Positions 15,766 through 25,976 of a stretch of 64,000 nucleotides of DNA are shown here, one piece after another (the stretch's first letter is position 1; each line of letters opens with the position of its first letter). The DNA comes from Paracoccus nototheniae (GTDB lineage Bacteria > Pseudomonadota > Alphaproteobacteria > Rhodobacterales > Rhodobacteraceae): the NCBI RefSeq assembly GCF_004335005.1, contig NZ_RQRT01000008.1, forward strand, positions 1-64,000. Direction: 5' to 3'. Under the pieces are notes generated by a model. It saw nothing but the letters and a program-made list of their open reading frames with translations. It did no database searches and was not told the origin of the DNA. Both the position numbers and the translations under genes were made by a program.

Positions 15766-16872
15766 ATGACCCCGCCAAAGCCCGCCCCGTCAGCCGCCGG
15801 CCCTGATCCCCTCTCTGCATCCGGGGGGCTTGCGCAATTTTGCTGGACCAACGGGCCGATGGCGCGCGCGATCCGGGCGCATGACTGGAGCGCGACCCCG
15901 CTTGGGCCGATGTCGGGTTGGTCGGCGTCGCTGATGGCGGCGGTGCGGATGATGCTGGGGCAGCGCCATGCGACCAGCATGTTCTGGGGCCCGGACCTGA
16001 TCTTGCTGTATAACGACGCCTATGCCCCGGTTCTGGGCCGAAAGGAATCCGGCGCCCTGGGCCAGCCGTTCCGGCGCATCTGGTCCGATGTGTGGAACGA
16101 CGTCAGGCCGCTGGTCGATCAGACGCTGTCGGGTCACGGCACATTTTCGGAAGAGATGCGGCTGGTCATGACCCGCAACGGCTATGACGAGGAAACCTTC
16201 TGGACCTTCAGTTATGGCCCGCTTTACGACGATGACGGGACCGTGGCGGGGCTGATGAACATCACCGTGGACATGACCACGCTGGTGCAGGCGCGACGCG
16301 ACCAGCAGATCATGCAGGAAGAGCTGCTGCACCGGATCAAGAACATCCTGTCGGTGACCTCGACGGTCGTGTCCTCCAGCCTGCGCAATGCCGAAACGAT
16401 CCAGGAGGCCCGCGACAGCGTCGGCGCACGGATCATGGCGCTGGCCCGCGCGCAGGGGCTGTTCACAGGCCTTGGCGACAGCGCCGACATCACCGAGGTG
16501 ATGGCCCGGTCGATCGGCGCGCATCTGGCGGGCAACGACCGCATCCGCCTGTCGGGGCCGTCCGTGCCGCTGAGCAGCCAGCAGGCCGTGGGCCTGTCGC
16601 TGGCCCTGTACGAGCTGGCGACGAATGCCGCCAAATACGGCGCGCTGGCCACCCCTGATGGCGCGGTCGATGTCAGCTGGTCGGTCGCGGGCGATGGTTT
16701 CGCGCTGGACTGGCGCGAAAGCGGCGGCGCCCCGGTGACGGACCCCGCGCGCGAGGGGTTCGGATCGCGGCTGGTCAATCAGATTGTCCCCGCCTATTTC
16801 GACGGCGAGGGGATCAGCGATTATGCGGCAGCCGGGCTGCATTACAGCCTGCGCGGGCGGCTGACGCCCTAG
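15766..16872 (+). CDS. PAS-HWE family sensor histidine kinase
   Basis: A 368-residue cytoplasmic kinase; the ATG at 15766 gives MTPPKPAPSAAG, and a start 48 bp upstream is also possible. Residues about 25-170 form a PAS-type sensor domain (F-W-G-P-D-L-I-L-L-Y-N-D-A-Y). The H box is E-E-L-L-H-R-I-K-N-I-L, followed by Y-E-L-A-T-N-A-A-K-Y-G-A-L and the W-R-E motif (LDWRESGG), both defining HWE kinases. No LOV cysteine motif is visible, so light sensing is not indicated. No transmembrane segment is seen. Its response regulator is not adjacent. HWE kinases are common in alphaproteobacteria, often in general stress signalling. Confidence 0.85.
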   Translation: MTPPKPAPSAAGPDPLSASGGLAQFCWTNGPMARAIRAHDWSATPLGPMSGWSASLMAAVRMMLGQRHATSMFWGPDLILLYNDAYAPVLGRKESGALGQPFRRIWSDVWNDVRPLVDQTLSGHGTFSEEMRLVMTRNGYDEETFWTFSYGPLYDDDGTVAGLMNITVDMTTLVQARRDQQIMQEELLHRIKNILSVTSTVVSSSLRNAETIQEARDSVGARIMALARAQGLFTGLGDSADITEVMARSIGAHLAGNDRIRLSGPSVPLSSQQAVGLSLALYELATNAAKYGALATPDGAVDVSWSVAGDGFALDWRESGGAPVTDPAREGFGSRLVNQIVPAYFDGEGISDYAAAGLHYSLRGRLTP

Positions 16873-16884
16873 GGTCGTGCCGGG

Positions 16885-18270
16885 CTAGCAGTTCGGGACA
16901 TTGACGGCCAGACCGCCAAGCGATGTCTCCTTGTACTTCTCGGACATGTCGCGGCCGGTCTGGCGCATCGTCTCGATCGCGGCGTCCAACGGGACGATAT
17001 GGTTGCCGTCGCCGCGCAGGGCCAGACTGGCGGCGGCTACCGCCTTGATCGCGCCCAGACCGTTTCTTTCGATGCAGGGCACCTGAACCAGACCGCGCAC
17101 CGGATCGCAGGTCATGCCCAGATGATGTTCCAGCGCGATTTCGGCGGCATTCTCGATCTGGCGGGGGGTGCCGCCCAGCACGGCGGCCAGACCGGCGGCG
17201 GCCATGGCGGATGCGCTGCCCACCTCGGCCTGACAGCCGCATTTCGCGCCCGAGATCGACGCGTTGTGCTTGATGAGGCCCCCCACCGCCGCCGCCGTCA
17301 GCAGGAAATCGGGCAGCTGGCGTTCGGAAGCGCCCGGCACATGGTCCAGCCAATACCGGATCACCGCAGGCACGGTGCCCGCAGCGCCGTTGGTGGGGGC
17401 GGTGACGACCGCGCCCCCGGCGGCGTTTTCCTCGTTCACGGCCATGGCATAGGTCGACATCCAGTCGTTGATGACATGCGGCGCGGTCATGTTCAGCCCG
17501 CGTTCGGCCAGCAGCTTTCCATGGATGCCCTTGGCGCGGCGGCGGACGTTCAGCCCGCCGGGCAGGATGCCGTCGGTGGCCAGCCCCCGGTCCATGCAGT
17601 CCCGCATCGCCTGCCAGATGCGCGTCAGCCCGGCCTGCAGATCGGCCCCCGAGCGAAAGCACAGCTCGTTCTGTTCCTTCATCCGGGCGATGGACCTGCC
17701 CGAATTTTCAGCCATTTCCAGCATCTCGGCGGCGCTGGAAAAGGGAAAGGGCACGCTGCTGGAGGCGTCGCTGCGGCTGTCTCCGTCGCGTTCGGCCAAT
17801 TCGCGGTCGGTCATCACGAAGCCGCCGCCGATGGAATAATAGATCTGGTGAAAGATCACGTCGCCCTGGGCATCGGTGGCCGACAGGGTCATCCCGTTCG
17901 CATGCCCCGGCAGGGCGGTGTCATAGTCGAACCGCAGGTCGCGGTCGGGATCAAAGGCCAGTGGGGCCAGTCCGGGGGGCGTCAACTGGCCCGTGTCGCG
18001 GTTCAGCGCCAGCGCGGTCTCGGCGGCGTCCATGTCGATATTGGCGGGGGTAAAGCCCGCAAGCCCAAGGATCGTGGCGCGGTCGGTGGCATGGCCCTTG
18101 CCGGTGAATGCCAGACTGCCATGCAGGCTGGCGCGCAGCCCATGGGCCTGAAACGGCTGCAGTCGCAGCGAATCCAGAAACCGCGATGCCGCCACCATCG
18201 GCCCCATCGTGTGCGAGGAGGAGGGCCCCACCCCCAGCTTGAACAGATCGAAGACCGACAGAAACATCAC
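16885..18270 (-). CDS. sdaA: L-serine ammonia-lyase (iron-sulfur type)
   Basis: A 461-residue single-chain L-serine dehydratase converting L-serine to pyruvate and ammonia with a 4Fe-4S cluster. The N-terminal beta domain begins [24 protein letters not shown], the conserved substrate-binding start. The C-terminal alpha domain carries [22 protein letters not shown] and the terminal Cys expected of these enzymes. Length is that of fused SdaA/SdaB. It is convergent with the HWE kinase gene. The divergent region toward dusB contains AGTTGC...GCAACT (18406-18428), a possible operator. Confidence 0.95.
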   Translation of the reverse strand: MMFLSVFDLFKLGVGPSSSHTMGPMVAASRFLDSLRLQPFQAHGLRASLHGSLAFTGKGHATDRATILGLAGFTPANIDMDAAETALALNRDTGQLTPPGLAPLAFDPDRDLRFDYDTALPGHANGMTLSATDAQGDVIFHQIYYSIGGGFVMTDRELAERDGDSRSDASSSVPFPFSSAAEMLEMAENSGRSIARMKEQNELCFRSGADLQAGLTRIWQAMRDCMDRGLATDGILPGGLNVRRRAKGIHGKLLAERGLNMTAPHVINDWMSTYAMAVNEENAAGGAVVTAPTNGAAGTVPAVIRYWLDHVPGASERQLPDFLLTAAAVGGLIKHNASISGAKCGCQAEVGSASAMAAAGLAAVLGGTPRQIENAAEIALEHHLGMTCDPVRGLVQVPCIERNGLGAIKAVAAASLALRGDGNHIVPLDAAIETMRQTGRDMSEKYKETSLGGLAVNVPNC

Positions 18271-18508
18271 ACTCCCCTTGCATATCCTGCCCTATCCAAG
18301 CACGACGGGGGCCGTGCCGCCATGTCTGTCGCGACCTTTCTGCCCCCCGGATGCGACATGTGAACCCGTCGGGGCAGGACGCGCGGTCCGCTGAATAATA
18401 TTGCAAGTTGCCCAAAAATAGTGCAACTGGGTCGCGCCTGCGATTTGGGCAGGCCGGGCCTCGCCTGCCCTTCTTGCGGGCGGCGGCGAGCAGGGTGAAG
18501 GAACGAAC

Positions 18509-19552
18509 ATGCAATTGCCCGAACCCATCATTCTTGGCGACATGCCTCTGGGACCGCCGGTGTTTCTGGCGCCGATGGCGGGGATCACCGATGTGCCGTT
18601 CCGCCGGGCGGTGGCGCGGTTCGGCGCCGGGCTGATGGTGTCCGAGATGGTCGCCTCGACCGAGATGGTGACGCCCCGCCCCTCGACCCGCGCCGCCGTG
18701 CGCGCCAAGGCCCTGACCGAAGGGCTGCTGCCGGTCAGCGTCCAGATCGCCGGGCGCGAGGCGCAGCCGATGGCCGAAACCGCCCGCATCGTCGAAGGCA
18801 TGGGCGCAAGGGCCATCGACATCAACATGGGCTGCCCCGCCAAGAAGGTGACCGGCGGGCTGTCGGGCGCAGCGCTGATGCGCGATCTGGACCATGCCCT
18901 GACGCTGGTTGATGCGGTCGTGGGCGCGGTCTCGGTCCCGGTGACGCTGAAGATGCGGCTTGGCTGGGACGATGATTGCCTGAACGCGGCGGATCTGGCG
19001 GCCCGGGCGCAGGGTGCCGGGGTGGCGATGCTGACCGTGCATGGCCGCACGCGGGCGCAGTTCTACAAGGGCCGCGCCGACTGGACGGCGATCCGCGCCG
19101 TGGCCGATCTGCCCGGGCGACCGCCGCTGGTGGCCAATGGCGATGTGACCGATGCCGACAGCGCGCGCGCCGCGCTGGCCGCATCGGGGGCCGAGGCGGT
19201 GATGGTCGGACGCGGGGCGCAGGGGCGGCCGTGGCTGCTGGCAGATATCGCCCACCGGCTGTGGGGCTGCCCGGCCCCGGTCATTCCGCAGGGCGACGCG
19301 CTGGCCGATCTGGTCGCCGCGCATTACGAGGATATGCTGGATTTCTATGGCATCGATCTGGGCCTGCGCGTCGCGCGCAAGCATCTGGGCTGGTATGCCG
19401 ACGCGAATGCCGCACCGCTGCGCGACCAGCTGTTGCGCGCGCCCACGCCTGCGGCCACGATCGCCCTGATCCGCCGCGCCTTTGCCGACGCACCGGATGA
19501 TGCGCCCGCTTTGGACGCCCTTGCCAAGACCCCTGACGAGGCCGCCGCATGA
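18509..19552 (+). CDS. dusB: tRNA-dihydrouridine synthase (NifR3/DusB)
   Basis: A 347-residue FMN enzyme reducing uridine to dihydrouridine in tRNA. F-L-A-P-M-A-G-I-T-D-V-P-F-R, the catalytic Cys in I-N-M-G-C-P-A-K-K-V, and the FMN-phosphate motif (V-M-V-G-R-G-A-Q-G-R-P-W) are present. It is first in the unit with ntrBC, the arrangement for which the family name NifR3 was coined in Rhodobacter. The stop overlaps the ntrB start by 4 bp. Confidence 0.95.
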   Translation: MQLPEPIILGDMPLGPPVFLAPMAGITDVPFRRAVARFGAGLMVSEMVASTEMVTPRPSTRAAVRAKALTEGLLPVSVQIAGREAQPMAETARIVEGMGARAIDINMGCPAKKVTGGLSGAALMRDLDHALTLVDAVVGAVSVPVTLKMRLGWDDDCLNAADLAARAQGAGVAMLTVHGRTRAQFYKGRADWTAIRAVADLPGRPPLVANGDVTDADSARAALAASGAEAVMVGRGAQGRPWLLADIAHRLWGCPAPVIPQGDALADLVAAHYEDMLDFYGIDLGLRVARKHLGWYADANAAPLRDQLLRAPTPAATIALIRRAFADAPDDAPALDALAKTPDEAAA

Positions 19553-20658
19553 CCCGCCCGCGCGATTTCATCGAGGCCGAGCCCGGGCCGGGATGGCAGG
19601 CGCTGCCCTTGCCCTCGCTGATCCTCGATGGCTGCGGCCGGGTCGCGGCGATGAACGACGCGGCCGAGATCTGGCTGAACATCTCTCGCAATTCGACACT
19701 TGGCCGGGTGCTGGAGGGGGACGAGCTGTCCACCCGCCTGCGTCTGCTGCCCAGCCTGACGCCGCTGATCACCCGCGTTCAGGCCAGTGACGAGGCGCTG
19801 TATCAGACCTCGGTCCAGTTCGAGATCGGCGACCGTGCGGGCGGCCATCAGGCGCGGCGTGCGGCGGTCCATGCCGGGCCGGCGGCGGTGGTGGGCGGGG
19901 TCGTCATGCTGCTGATCGTGCCGCAGGACGATGACGGGCTGCATCAGGCCCGCCATGTCCGCAGCGCCGCCCGCAGCGCCATCGGCATGGCCGAGATGCT
20001 GGCACATGAAATCAAGAACCCGCTGGCGGGCATTCGCGGCGCCGCCCAGCTGATGGCCATGAACGCCACGCCGGAAGACCGCGAGATGGCCGAGATGATC
20101 GTCAGCGAATCGCGTCGGATCGTGGCGCTGCTGGATCAGGTCGAACGGTTCGGCGACACCTCGGCGCCCAAGCTGGCGGCGCTGAACATCCATGACGTGC
20201 TGGAACAGGTGCGCCGGTCGGCTCAGGTCGGTTTCGCGCGGGGTGTGCAGATCGTGACGGATTACGACCCCTCGCTGCCGATGGCGCTGGCCGATGCGGA
20301 CCAGCTGACGCAGGTCTGCCTGAACCTTGTCAAGAACGCCGCCGAGGCGATGGAGGGCAAGGCCGGTGGCACCATCCGCCTGCACAGCCATTACGATCAC
20401 ACCCTGCGTCGCCCCCCCGACGAGACCGATCCCGCAGGCCGGCCTCTGCCCCTGCAGATCGAGATCGAGGATAACGGCCCCGGCTTTCCCCCCGCCATCG
20501 CCGACCAGGTGTTCGAGCCCTTCGTCTCGGGCCGCGAGAATGGCACCGGGCTGGGGCTGGCGCTGGTCAGCAAGATCATCACCGACCATGGCGCCCTGAT
20601 CCGGGTGGACAGTCGCCCCGGTCGCACCGTGTTCCGCATTTCCCTGCCCAAGGCATAA
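19549..20658 (+). CDS. ntrB: nitrogen regulation sensor kinase NtrB
   Basis: A 369-residue soluble histidine kinase/phosphatase for NtrC that responds to PII signalling. An N-terminal PAS domain (about 20-130) precedes the H box E-M-L-A-H-E-I-K-N-P-L-A-G-I (His about 154). Catalytic boxes V-C-L-N-L-V-K-N-A-A-E-A (N box) and D-N-G-P-G-F-P (G1) with G-T-G-L-G-L-A-L-V (G2) are intact. Length is that of NtrB/GlnL. Confidence 0.95.
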   Translation: MTRPRDFIEAEPGPGWQALPLPSLILDGCGRVAAMNDAAEIWLNISRNSTLGRVLEGDELSTRLRLLPSLTPLITRVQASDEALYQTSVQFEIGDRAGGHQARRAAVHAGPAAVVGGVVMLLIVPQDDDGLHQARHVRSAARSAIGMAEMLAHEIKNPLAGIRGAAQLMAMNATPEDREMAEMIVSESRRIVALLDQVERFGDTSAPKLAALNIHDVLEQVRRSAQVGFARGVQIVTDYDPSLPMALADADQLTQVCLNLVKNAAEAMEGKAGGTIRLHSHYDHTLRRPPDETDPAGRPLPLQIEIEDNGPGFPPAIADQVFEPFVSGRENGTGLGLALVSKIITDHGALIRVDSRPGRTVFRISLPKA

Positions 20659-20670
20659 GGACCTGATCCC

Positions 20671-22122
20671 ATGGACGGCACCGTTCTGATCGCTGACGAC
20701 GACCGCACCATCCGCACGGTGCTGACGCAGGCGCTGACCCGCGCGGGCTGCCGGGTGCATGCGACGGGCAGTCTGGCCCAATTGTCGAAATGGGTCGAGG
20801 AAGGGCGCGGCGATCTGGTCATCACCGATGTCATGATGCCCGATGGCAACGGCATCGACCGCATTCCCGCCATCCGCGAGGCGCGCCCCGATCTGCCGGT
20901 GATCGTGATCTCGGCCCAGAACACCATCGTGACGGCGATCCGCGCGACCGAGGCCGAGGCGTTCGAATACCTGCCCAAGCCCTTCGATCTGCCCGACCTG
21001 ATGGCCAAGGCCCATCAGGCCCTGTCGCGCCGCCCGCGCAAATCCGATCCGCTGCCCGATCCGCTGCCGGTCCCGCGCGAGGCCGCCGATCCGGCCATGC
21101 CGCTGATCGGCCATGCGCCCAGCATGCAGGCGCTGTTCCGCATGGTCGCCCGGGTGCTGAATGCCGATCTGCCGGTGATCATCGCCGGAGAGGCGGGGGT
21201 GGGCAAGACCACCATCGCGCGCAGCTTTCATGAACTGTCCGACCGCCGCGACCGGGGCATGGCGGTCCTGACCTCGTCGGATGCCAGCGAAGAGGCGATT
21301 GCGCGCGCCGCCGACAAGGCCCTCGCGGGGACGATCGTGATCGAGAATCCGGCAGGCTTCGACCCCGCTGCGCAGGCCCGTCTGATCGGGCTGATCGAAA
21401 CGATGGAATCGGGCCCCGACCGCGCCGAGGCGCCGCGCATCGTCGCCACGACCGCCGCCGATCCGCAGGCCGATGTCTCGGCCGGGCGGTTGCGGTCCGA
21501 TCTGTATTACCGGCTGGCGGGGGTGACGGTCAGCGTGCCGCCTTTGCGCGCGCGGGTGGATGACATCCTGCCCCTGGCCGCCCATCTGCTGGCCCGCGCT
21601 GCAGCGCAGGGTCTGCCCGAACGCAGCCTGTCGGACGATGCGGCCAGCCTGCTGCGCGCGCATCCCTTTCCGGGCAATGTGCGGGAGCTGGAAAACATGA
21701 TGCGCCGTCTGGCCCTGACCGCCAGCGGCGCGGCCATCAGCGCCACCGAAATGCGCGAGGCGCTGACCCAGCAGACCGGCACCAGCCGCGTTCCCGCCCC
21801 GGTGACCGGCAACAGCGCCGCGCCTCAGGCCCCCGAACCCGCCGGTGTGGTGGCCCTGCCGCAGGCCGGATCGCGCCTGTCGGATTCGGTCGAGGCGCAT
21901 CTGCAGCGCTATTTCGATCTGCATGGCGACGCGCTGCCGCCTCCGGGCCTATATGACCGCATCCTGCGCGAGGTGGAACGTCCGCTGCTGCAGGTCGCAC
22001 TGGATGCGACAGGCGGAAATCAGCTGCGCTGCGCAGACCTTTTGGGCATCAATCGCAATACCCTGCGCAAGAAACTGACCGAGCTGAATATCGAGGTGAC
22101 ACGGCGACGCAAACTGATGTAA
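20671..22122 (+). CDS. ntrC: nitrogen response regulator NtrC lacking the GAFTGA loop
   Basis: A 483-residue response regulator. Receiver domain with acidic D9-D10-D11 and phosphoacceptor D53 (I-T-D-V-M-M-P-D). Central AAA+ domain with Walker A G-E-A-G-V-G-K-T-T. C-terminal Fis-type helix-turn-helix (C-A-D-L-L-G-I-N-R-N-T-L-R-K). The sigma-54-contacting GAFTGA motif and its surrounding segment are missing: after Walker A the sequence runs through L-T-S-S-D-A-S-E-E to A-G-T-I-V-I-E-N-P. Rhodobacter capsulatus NtrC is known to have this deletion and to activate sigma-70 promoters, so the same mode is inferred here. Confidence 0.94.
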   Translation: MDGTVLIADDDRTIRTVLTQALTRAGCRVHATGSLAQLSKWVEEGRGDLVITDVMMPDGNGIDRIPAIREARPDLPVIVISAQNTIVTAIRATEAEAFEYLPKPFDLPDLMAKAHQALSRRPRKSDPLPDPLPVPREAADPAMPLIGHAPSMQALFRMVARVLNADLPVIIAGEAGVGKTTIARSFHELSDRRDRGMAVLTSSDASEEAIARAADKALAGTIVIENPAGFDPAAQARLIGLIETMESGPDRAEAPRIVATTAADPQADVSAGRLRSDLYYRLAGVTVSVPPLRARVDDILPLAAHLLARAAAQGLPERSLSDDAASLLRAHPFPGNVRELENMMRRLALTASGAAISATEMREALTQQTGTSRVPAPVTGNSAAPQAPEPAGVVALPQAGSRLSDSVEAHLQRYFDLHGDALPPPGLYDRILREVERPLLQVALDATGGNQLRCADLLGINRNTLRKKLTELNIEVTRRRKLM

Positions 22123-22188
22123 AACCGCCACAGGGGGCAGCGCGAACGACACGCGCCGCCCACGAGCAAAAGCCGCACAAGACGGCGA

Positions 22189-24459
22189 GTGGGGGTTATG
22201 GCAGGCCTTGTGTCGGGGCTCAGCTGGGACAGGCTGGCCCGTATCCGATTGCCGCGCCAATGGCGTGGCTTGCTGACCTGGGGCATCGTGCTGTCCGGCT
22301 TTGTGCTGGCGGTGGCGACCCTGCGGGTCATGGGTCCGTTTGCGCAGGGCATGCAGGGGCAGACGCTGCGCGTGGTGCTGCTGGCAGATCTTGCCTATCT
22401 GGTGGTCCTGATCGGCTTTATCGTCGCCCGCATGGCGCGGCTGATCGCCGATCGGCGCAACACGGCGCCCGCATCCCGGCTGCATGCGCGTCTGGTGGCG
22501 ATCTTTGGCGGACTGGCGCTGGTGCCGACGGTGCTGGTCGCGCTGTTTGCGGGGTTTCTGGTCAATATCGGGCTTGAGGGCTGGTTTTCCGACCGGGTGC
22601 AGCAGGTGGTCACCACCTCTCAGGCGGCAGCCGAGGCCTATCATGCCGAACATCGGGGCGATCTGACGCAGGATGCGCGGGCCCTGGCCGGGGTGCTAAC
22701 GCAGGCCGGGCGCGCCAATCCGCTGATCGAGGATGGCGAGATGCGTCAGCTGCTGACGCAGGGTCAGTCGCTGATCCAGCGCGGCCTGCGCGAGGCCTAT
22801 ATCATCAACGGGACCGGAGAGATCCGCGCCCGCGGCGAACGCAGCTATCTGTTCTGGTACGAGGCCCCCTCCAGCGATCAGCTGGACCGCGCGCAGGCCG
22901 AGGGCCTGACCCTGATCGAGGATTGGGACAATGACGAGTTTCGCGCGCTGGTCGCGCTGCCGCCGCTGGCCGACCGCTATCTGTATGTGACCCGAGAGGT
23001 CGATGGCAGCCTGCTGGGCCTGTTGGACGACACCCGCGCCACCGTCGGCGATTACCGCCAGCTGGAGGAGATGCGCGCGCAAGTGCTGCTGGAATTTTCT
23101 CTGGTCTATCTGGGATTTGCGCTGCTTCTGGTGGCGGCGGCGATCTGGCTGGGCCTGTGGTTCGCGCGCGGGCTGTCGCGGCCCATCGGCCTGCTGGCGC
23201 AGGCGACCGACCGGGTGGGACGGGGCGATCTGGACGTGCAGGTACCCGAACCCCGGACCGGGGACGAGATCCAGACCCTTGGCGCGGCCTTCAACCGCAT
23301 GACCCGTCAACTGAAGACGCAGCGCGAAGAGCTGATCGAAAGCTATCGCCTGTCCGACGATCAGCGGCGGCTGTTCGACAATGTGCTGACCTCTGTCACC
23401 TCGGGGGTGATCGGGTTGGATGCCGCCGGAGAGATCGATTTCGTCAACCGCTCGGCCAGCCGCCTGCTGGGTCTGGATGCGAAACGCGACATCGACGCCC
23501 TGCTGTCCGAGGCGGTGCCCGAATTTGCGCCGCTGTTCGAACGGCTGTCGGCCTCGGTCGCGGAAACCATTCAGGACGAGGTGCGCCTGATGCGCGAGGG
23601 GCGCGTCGAAAGCCTGCTGGTCCGCATGGCGGTCCGGCGCGGTACCGATGGCGCGCTGGAGGGTTATGTGGTGGCCTTTGACGATGTGACCGAACTGGTC
23701 AGTGCGCAGCGCATGGCCGCATGGGGCGATGTGGCCCGCCGCGTCGCGCATGAGATCAAGAACCCCCTGACGCCGATCCAGCTGTCCGCCGAACGCCTGC
23801 GCCGCAAGTTCGGCCCTCTGGCCGCCGAGGGCGACCGCGCCGCGCTGGAACAATATACCGATGTGATCATCCGCCAGACCAACGATCTGCGCCGGATCGT
23901 GGACGAATTCAGCCGCTTTGCCCGGATGCCCGAACCCGACCGGGCAGAAACGGACATGGCCGCCCTGCTGCGAGAGGTCGCGTTGCTGCAACGCGATGCC
24001 CTGCATGGCGCGCTGGTCAGCGAGATCGGCGACACGCCGGTCATCGTCGATTGCGATGCGGGCATGATGCGGCAGGCGCTGACCAACCTGCTGAAAAACG
24101 CTGGTGAGGCGGTCGAGGAACAGGCCGCCCATCCGCCCGAGGGCTGGCAGCCGCTGATCCATATCAGCATGGACACCCAGCCCGAACAGGTCTGCATCCG
24201 CATCATCGACAACGGCCCCGGCCTGCCCGCCGACCGGTCGCGCCTGTTCGAACCCTATGTGACGCTGAAAAGCCATGGGACGGGTCTGGGCCTGCCCATC
24301 GTCAAGAAGATCGTCGAGGAACATGGCGGCAGCCTGTCCCTGACCGACGCGCCCGACCGCGTGGGTGCGATGGCCGAAATCAGGCTGCCGCGCGAACGTC
24401 ATCCCGTCCGGGGGGCGAAACCGAAAAGCAGACAAGAAAAAGACGAGGCGACACCATGA
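22189..24459 (+). CDS. ntrY: membrane sensor kinase NtrY
   Basis: A 756-residue membrane histidine kinase (GTG start; an ATG nine bases downstream at 22198 is also possible). The N-terminus has three hydrophobic helices within about 110 residues, a periplasmic sensor region, and another helix at about 300-325. HAMP (about 325-380), PAS (about 390-490), H box V-A-H-E-I-K-N-P-L-T-P-I-Q-L-S and an ATPase domain with D-N-G-P-G-L-P follow. NtrY-NtrX is linked to nitrogen, redox and envelope control in alphaproteobacteria. The stop overlaps ntrX (ATGA). Confidence 0.93.
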   Translation: MGVMAGLVSGLSWDRLARIRLPRQWRGLLTWGIVLSGFVLAVATLRVMGPFAQGMQGQTLRVVLLADLAYLVVLIGFIVARMARLIADRRNTAPASRLHARLVAIFGGLALVPTVLVALFAGFLVNIGLEGWFSDRVQQVVTTSQAAAEAYHAEHRGDLTQDARALAGVLTQAGRANPLIEDGEMRQLLTQGQSLIQRGLREAYIINGTGEIRARGERSYLFWYEAPSSDQLDRAQAEGLTLIEDWDNDEFRALVALPPLADRYLYVTREVDGSLLGLLDDTRATVGDYRQLEEMRAQVLLEFSLVYLGFALLLVAAAIWLGLWFARGLSRPIGLLAQATDRVGRGDLDVQVPEPRTGDEIQTLGAAFNRMTRQLKTQREELIESYRLSDDQRRLFDNVLTSVTSGVIGLDAAGEIDFVNRSASRLLGLDAKRDIDALLSEAVPEFAPLFERLSASVAETIQDEVRLMREGRVESLLVRMAVRRGTDGALEGYVVAFDDVTELVSAQRMAAWGDVARRVAHEIKNPLTPIQLSAERLRRKFGPLAAEGDRAALEQYTDVIIRQTNDLRRIVDEFSRFARMPEPDRAETDMAALLREVALLQRDALHGALVSEIGDTPVIVDCDAGMMRQALTNLLKNAGEAVEEQAAHPPEGWQPLIHISMDTQPEQVCIRIIDNGPGLPADRSRLFEPYVTLKSHGTGLGLPIVKKIVEEHGGSLSLTDAPDRVGAMAEIRLPRERHPVRGAKPKSRQEKDEATP

Positions 24460-25847
24460 GCGACATTCTGATCGTCGATGATGAACGCGACATCCGCGAG
24501 CTGATCGCGGACATCCTGAAGGACGAGGGCTTTGACACCCGAGTCGCCGCCAATTCCGACGAGGCGGTGGCGGCGCTGAACGATGCCGAACCGGCGCTGA
24601 TGATCCTGGACATCTGGCTGAAGGACAGCCGGATGGACGGGATCGACATCCTCAAGCAGGTCAAGCGCAACAACCCTGCCGTGCCGGTGATCATCATCTC
24701 GGGGCATGGCAATATCGAGATCGCGGTCGCGGCGATCAAGCAGGGGGCCTATGACTTCATCGAAAAGCCCTTCAACATCGACCAGCTGATGGTGGTCATC
24801 AACCGGGCGATGGAAACCGCCCGGTTGCGCCGCGAAAACAGCACCCTGCGCCGGGGCGGCGACAAGGCCGCCGAGATGCTGGGCCATTCCGCCGCCTTCA
24901 AGCGGCTGCGCGACGGGCTGGACAAGCTGGCCAAGTCGAATGGCCGGGTGATGCTGGCGGGCGAGCCGGGCACCGGCAAGGAAATGGCCGCCCGCTATAT
25001 CCACGCCCATTCGCCCCGCGCCACCGCGCCCTTTGTCACCGTCCCCTGCGCCACGATCGAGCCCGAGCGGATGGAAGAGGTTCTGTTCGGTCGCGAATCG
25101 CCGGAACGCGGGGTCGAGCCGGGGCTGCTGGAACAGGCGCATGGCGGGGTGATCTATTTCGATGAGGTAGGCGACATGCCGATGGGCACCCAGCCCAAGA
25201 TCCTGCGCGTGCTGACCGAACAGCAGTTCGTGCGCGCGGGCGGCGCCGACAAGGTGCGGGTCGATCTGCGGGTGCTGTCATCCACCAACCGCGATCTGGT
25301 GGCCGAGATCGCCGCCGGGCGGTTCCGGCAGGAACTGTACGACCGGCTGAACGTGGTGCCGATCGCGGTGCCCTCGCTGGCCGACCGGCGCGACGACATC
25401 GCCGCGCTGGCGCGGCATTTCATCGGGCAATTCCACAGCAATCAGGGCCTGACCCCGCGCGATCTGCCCGAGGAAACCGTGGCCGCGCTGCAATCCATGC
25501 GCTGGCCCGGCAATATCCGCCAGTTGCGCAACGTGATCGAGCGGGTGCTGATCCTGGCCGAAAGCGCCGGGCCGATCCTGCCATCGGAACTGGAACCGCA
25601 GGGCGCCACCCCCGACAACAGCGAGACGCTGAGCCTTGGCCCCTCGGTCACCGCGATGGCGCTGCGCGAGGCGCGCGAGCTGTTCGAACGCGAATACCTT
25701 GTTGCTCAGATCAACCGGTTCGGCGGCAATATCAGCCGCACCGCGCAATTCGTGGGGATGGAACGCAGCGCCCTGCACCGCAAGCTGAAATCGCTTGGCG
25801 TGGTCGGCGGCATGCGCGGCGATGACGAAATGGCGATGGGCAAATAG
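24456..25847 (+). CDS. ntrX: response regulator NtrX
   Basis: A 463-residue NtrC-family regulator. Receiver with D-D-E-R-D and L-I-L-D-I-W phosphoacceptor (D53). The AAA+ domain has Walker A G-E-P-G-T-G-K-E-M and Walker B V-I-Y-F-D-E-V-G-D-M-P. The C-terminus has a Fis-type helix-turn-helix (I-S-R-T-A-Q-F-V-G-M-E-R-S-A-L-H-R-K). The GAFTGA loop is replaced by G-R-E-S-P-E-R-G-V-E-P-G, as in many alphaproteobacterial NtrX proteins, so sigma-54 activation is doubtful. A 14-bp direct tandem duplication (25841-25854, 25855-25868) spans the stop codon. Confidence 0.94.
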   Translation: MSDILIVDDERDIRELIADILKDEGFDTRVAANSDEAVAALNDAEPALMILDIWLKDSRMDGIDILKQVKRNNPAVPVIIISGHGNIEIAVAAIKQGAYDFIEKPFNIDQLMVVINRAMETARLRRENSTLRRGGDKAAEMLGHSAAFKRLRDGLDKLAKSNGRVMLAGEPGTGKEMAARYIHAHSPRATAPFVTVPCATIEPERMEEVLFGRESPERGVEPGLLEQAHGGVIYFDEVGDMPMGTQPKILRVLTEQQFVRAGGADKVRVDLRVLSSTNRDLVAEIAAGRFRQELYDRLNVVPIAVPSLADRRDDIAALARHFIGQFHSNQGLTPRDLPEETVAALQSMRWPGNIRQLRNVIERVLILAESAGPILPSELEPQGATPDNSETLSLGPSVTAMALREARELFEREYLVAQINRFGGNISRTAQFVGMERSALHRKLKSLGVVGGMRGDDEMAMGK

Positions 25848-25976
25848 GGGCGGGCAAATAGGGGCGGGCATCTTGGGCCGGGCAGGGTGCCGGTCGCAAG
25901 CGCCGCGCTTGCGCCCCGCGCGCGCCCGGCATAGGCAGGACAGGCGCCGGTCACGGCAGCGGCAAGAGGGCTGTGG

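Noticed and set aside
19345-21924. 859-codon minus-strand open frame opposite dusB-ntrB-ntrC
   Set aside because: Antisense shadow across three real genes with overlapping starts; no recognisable domain.
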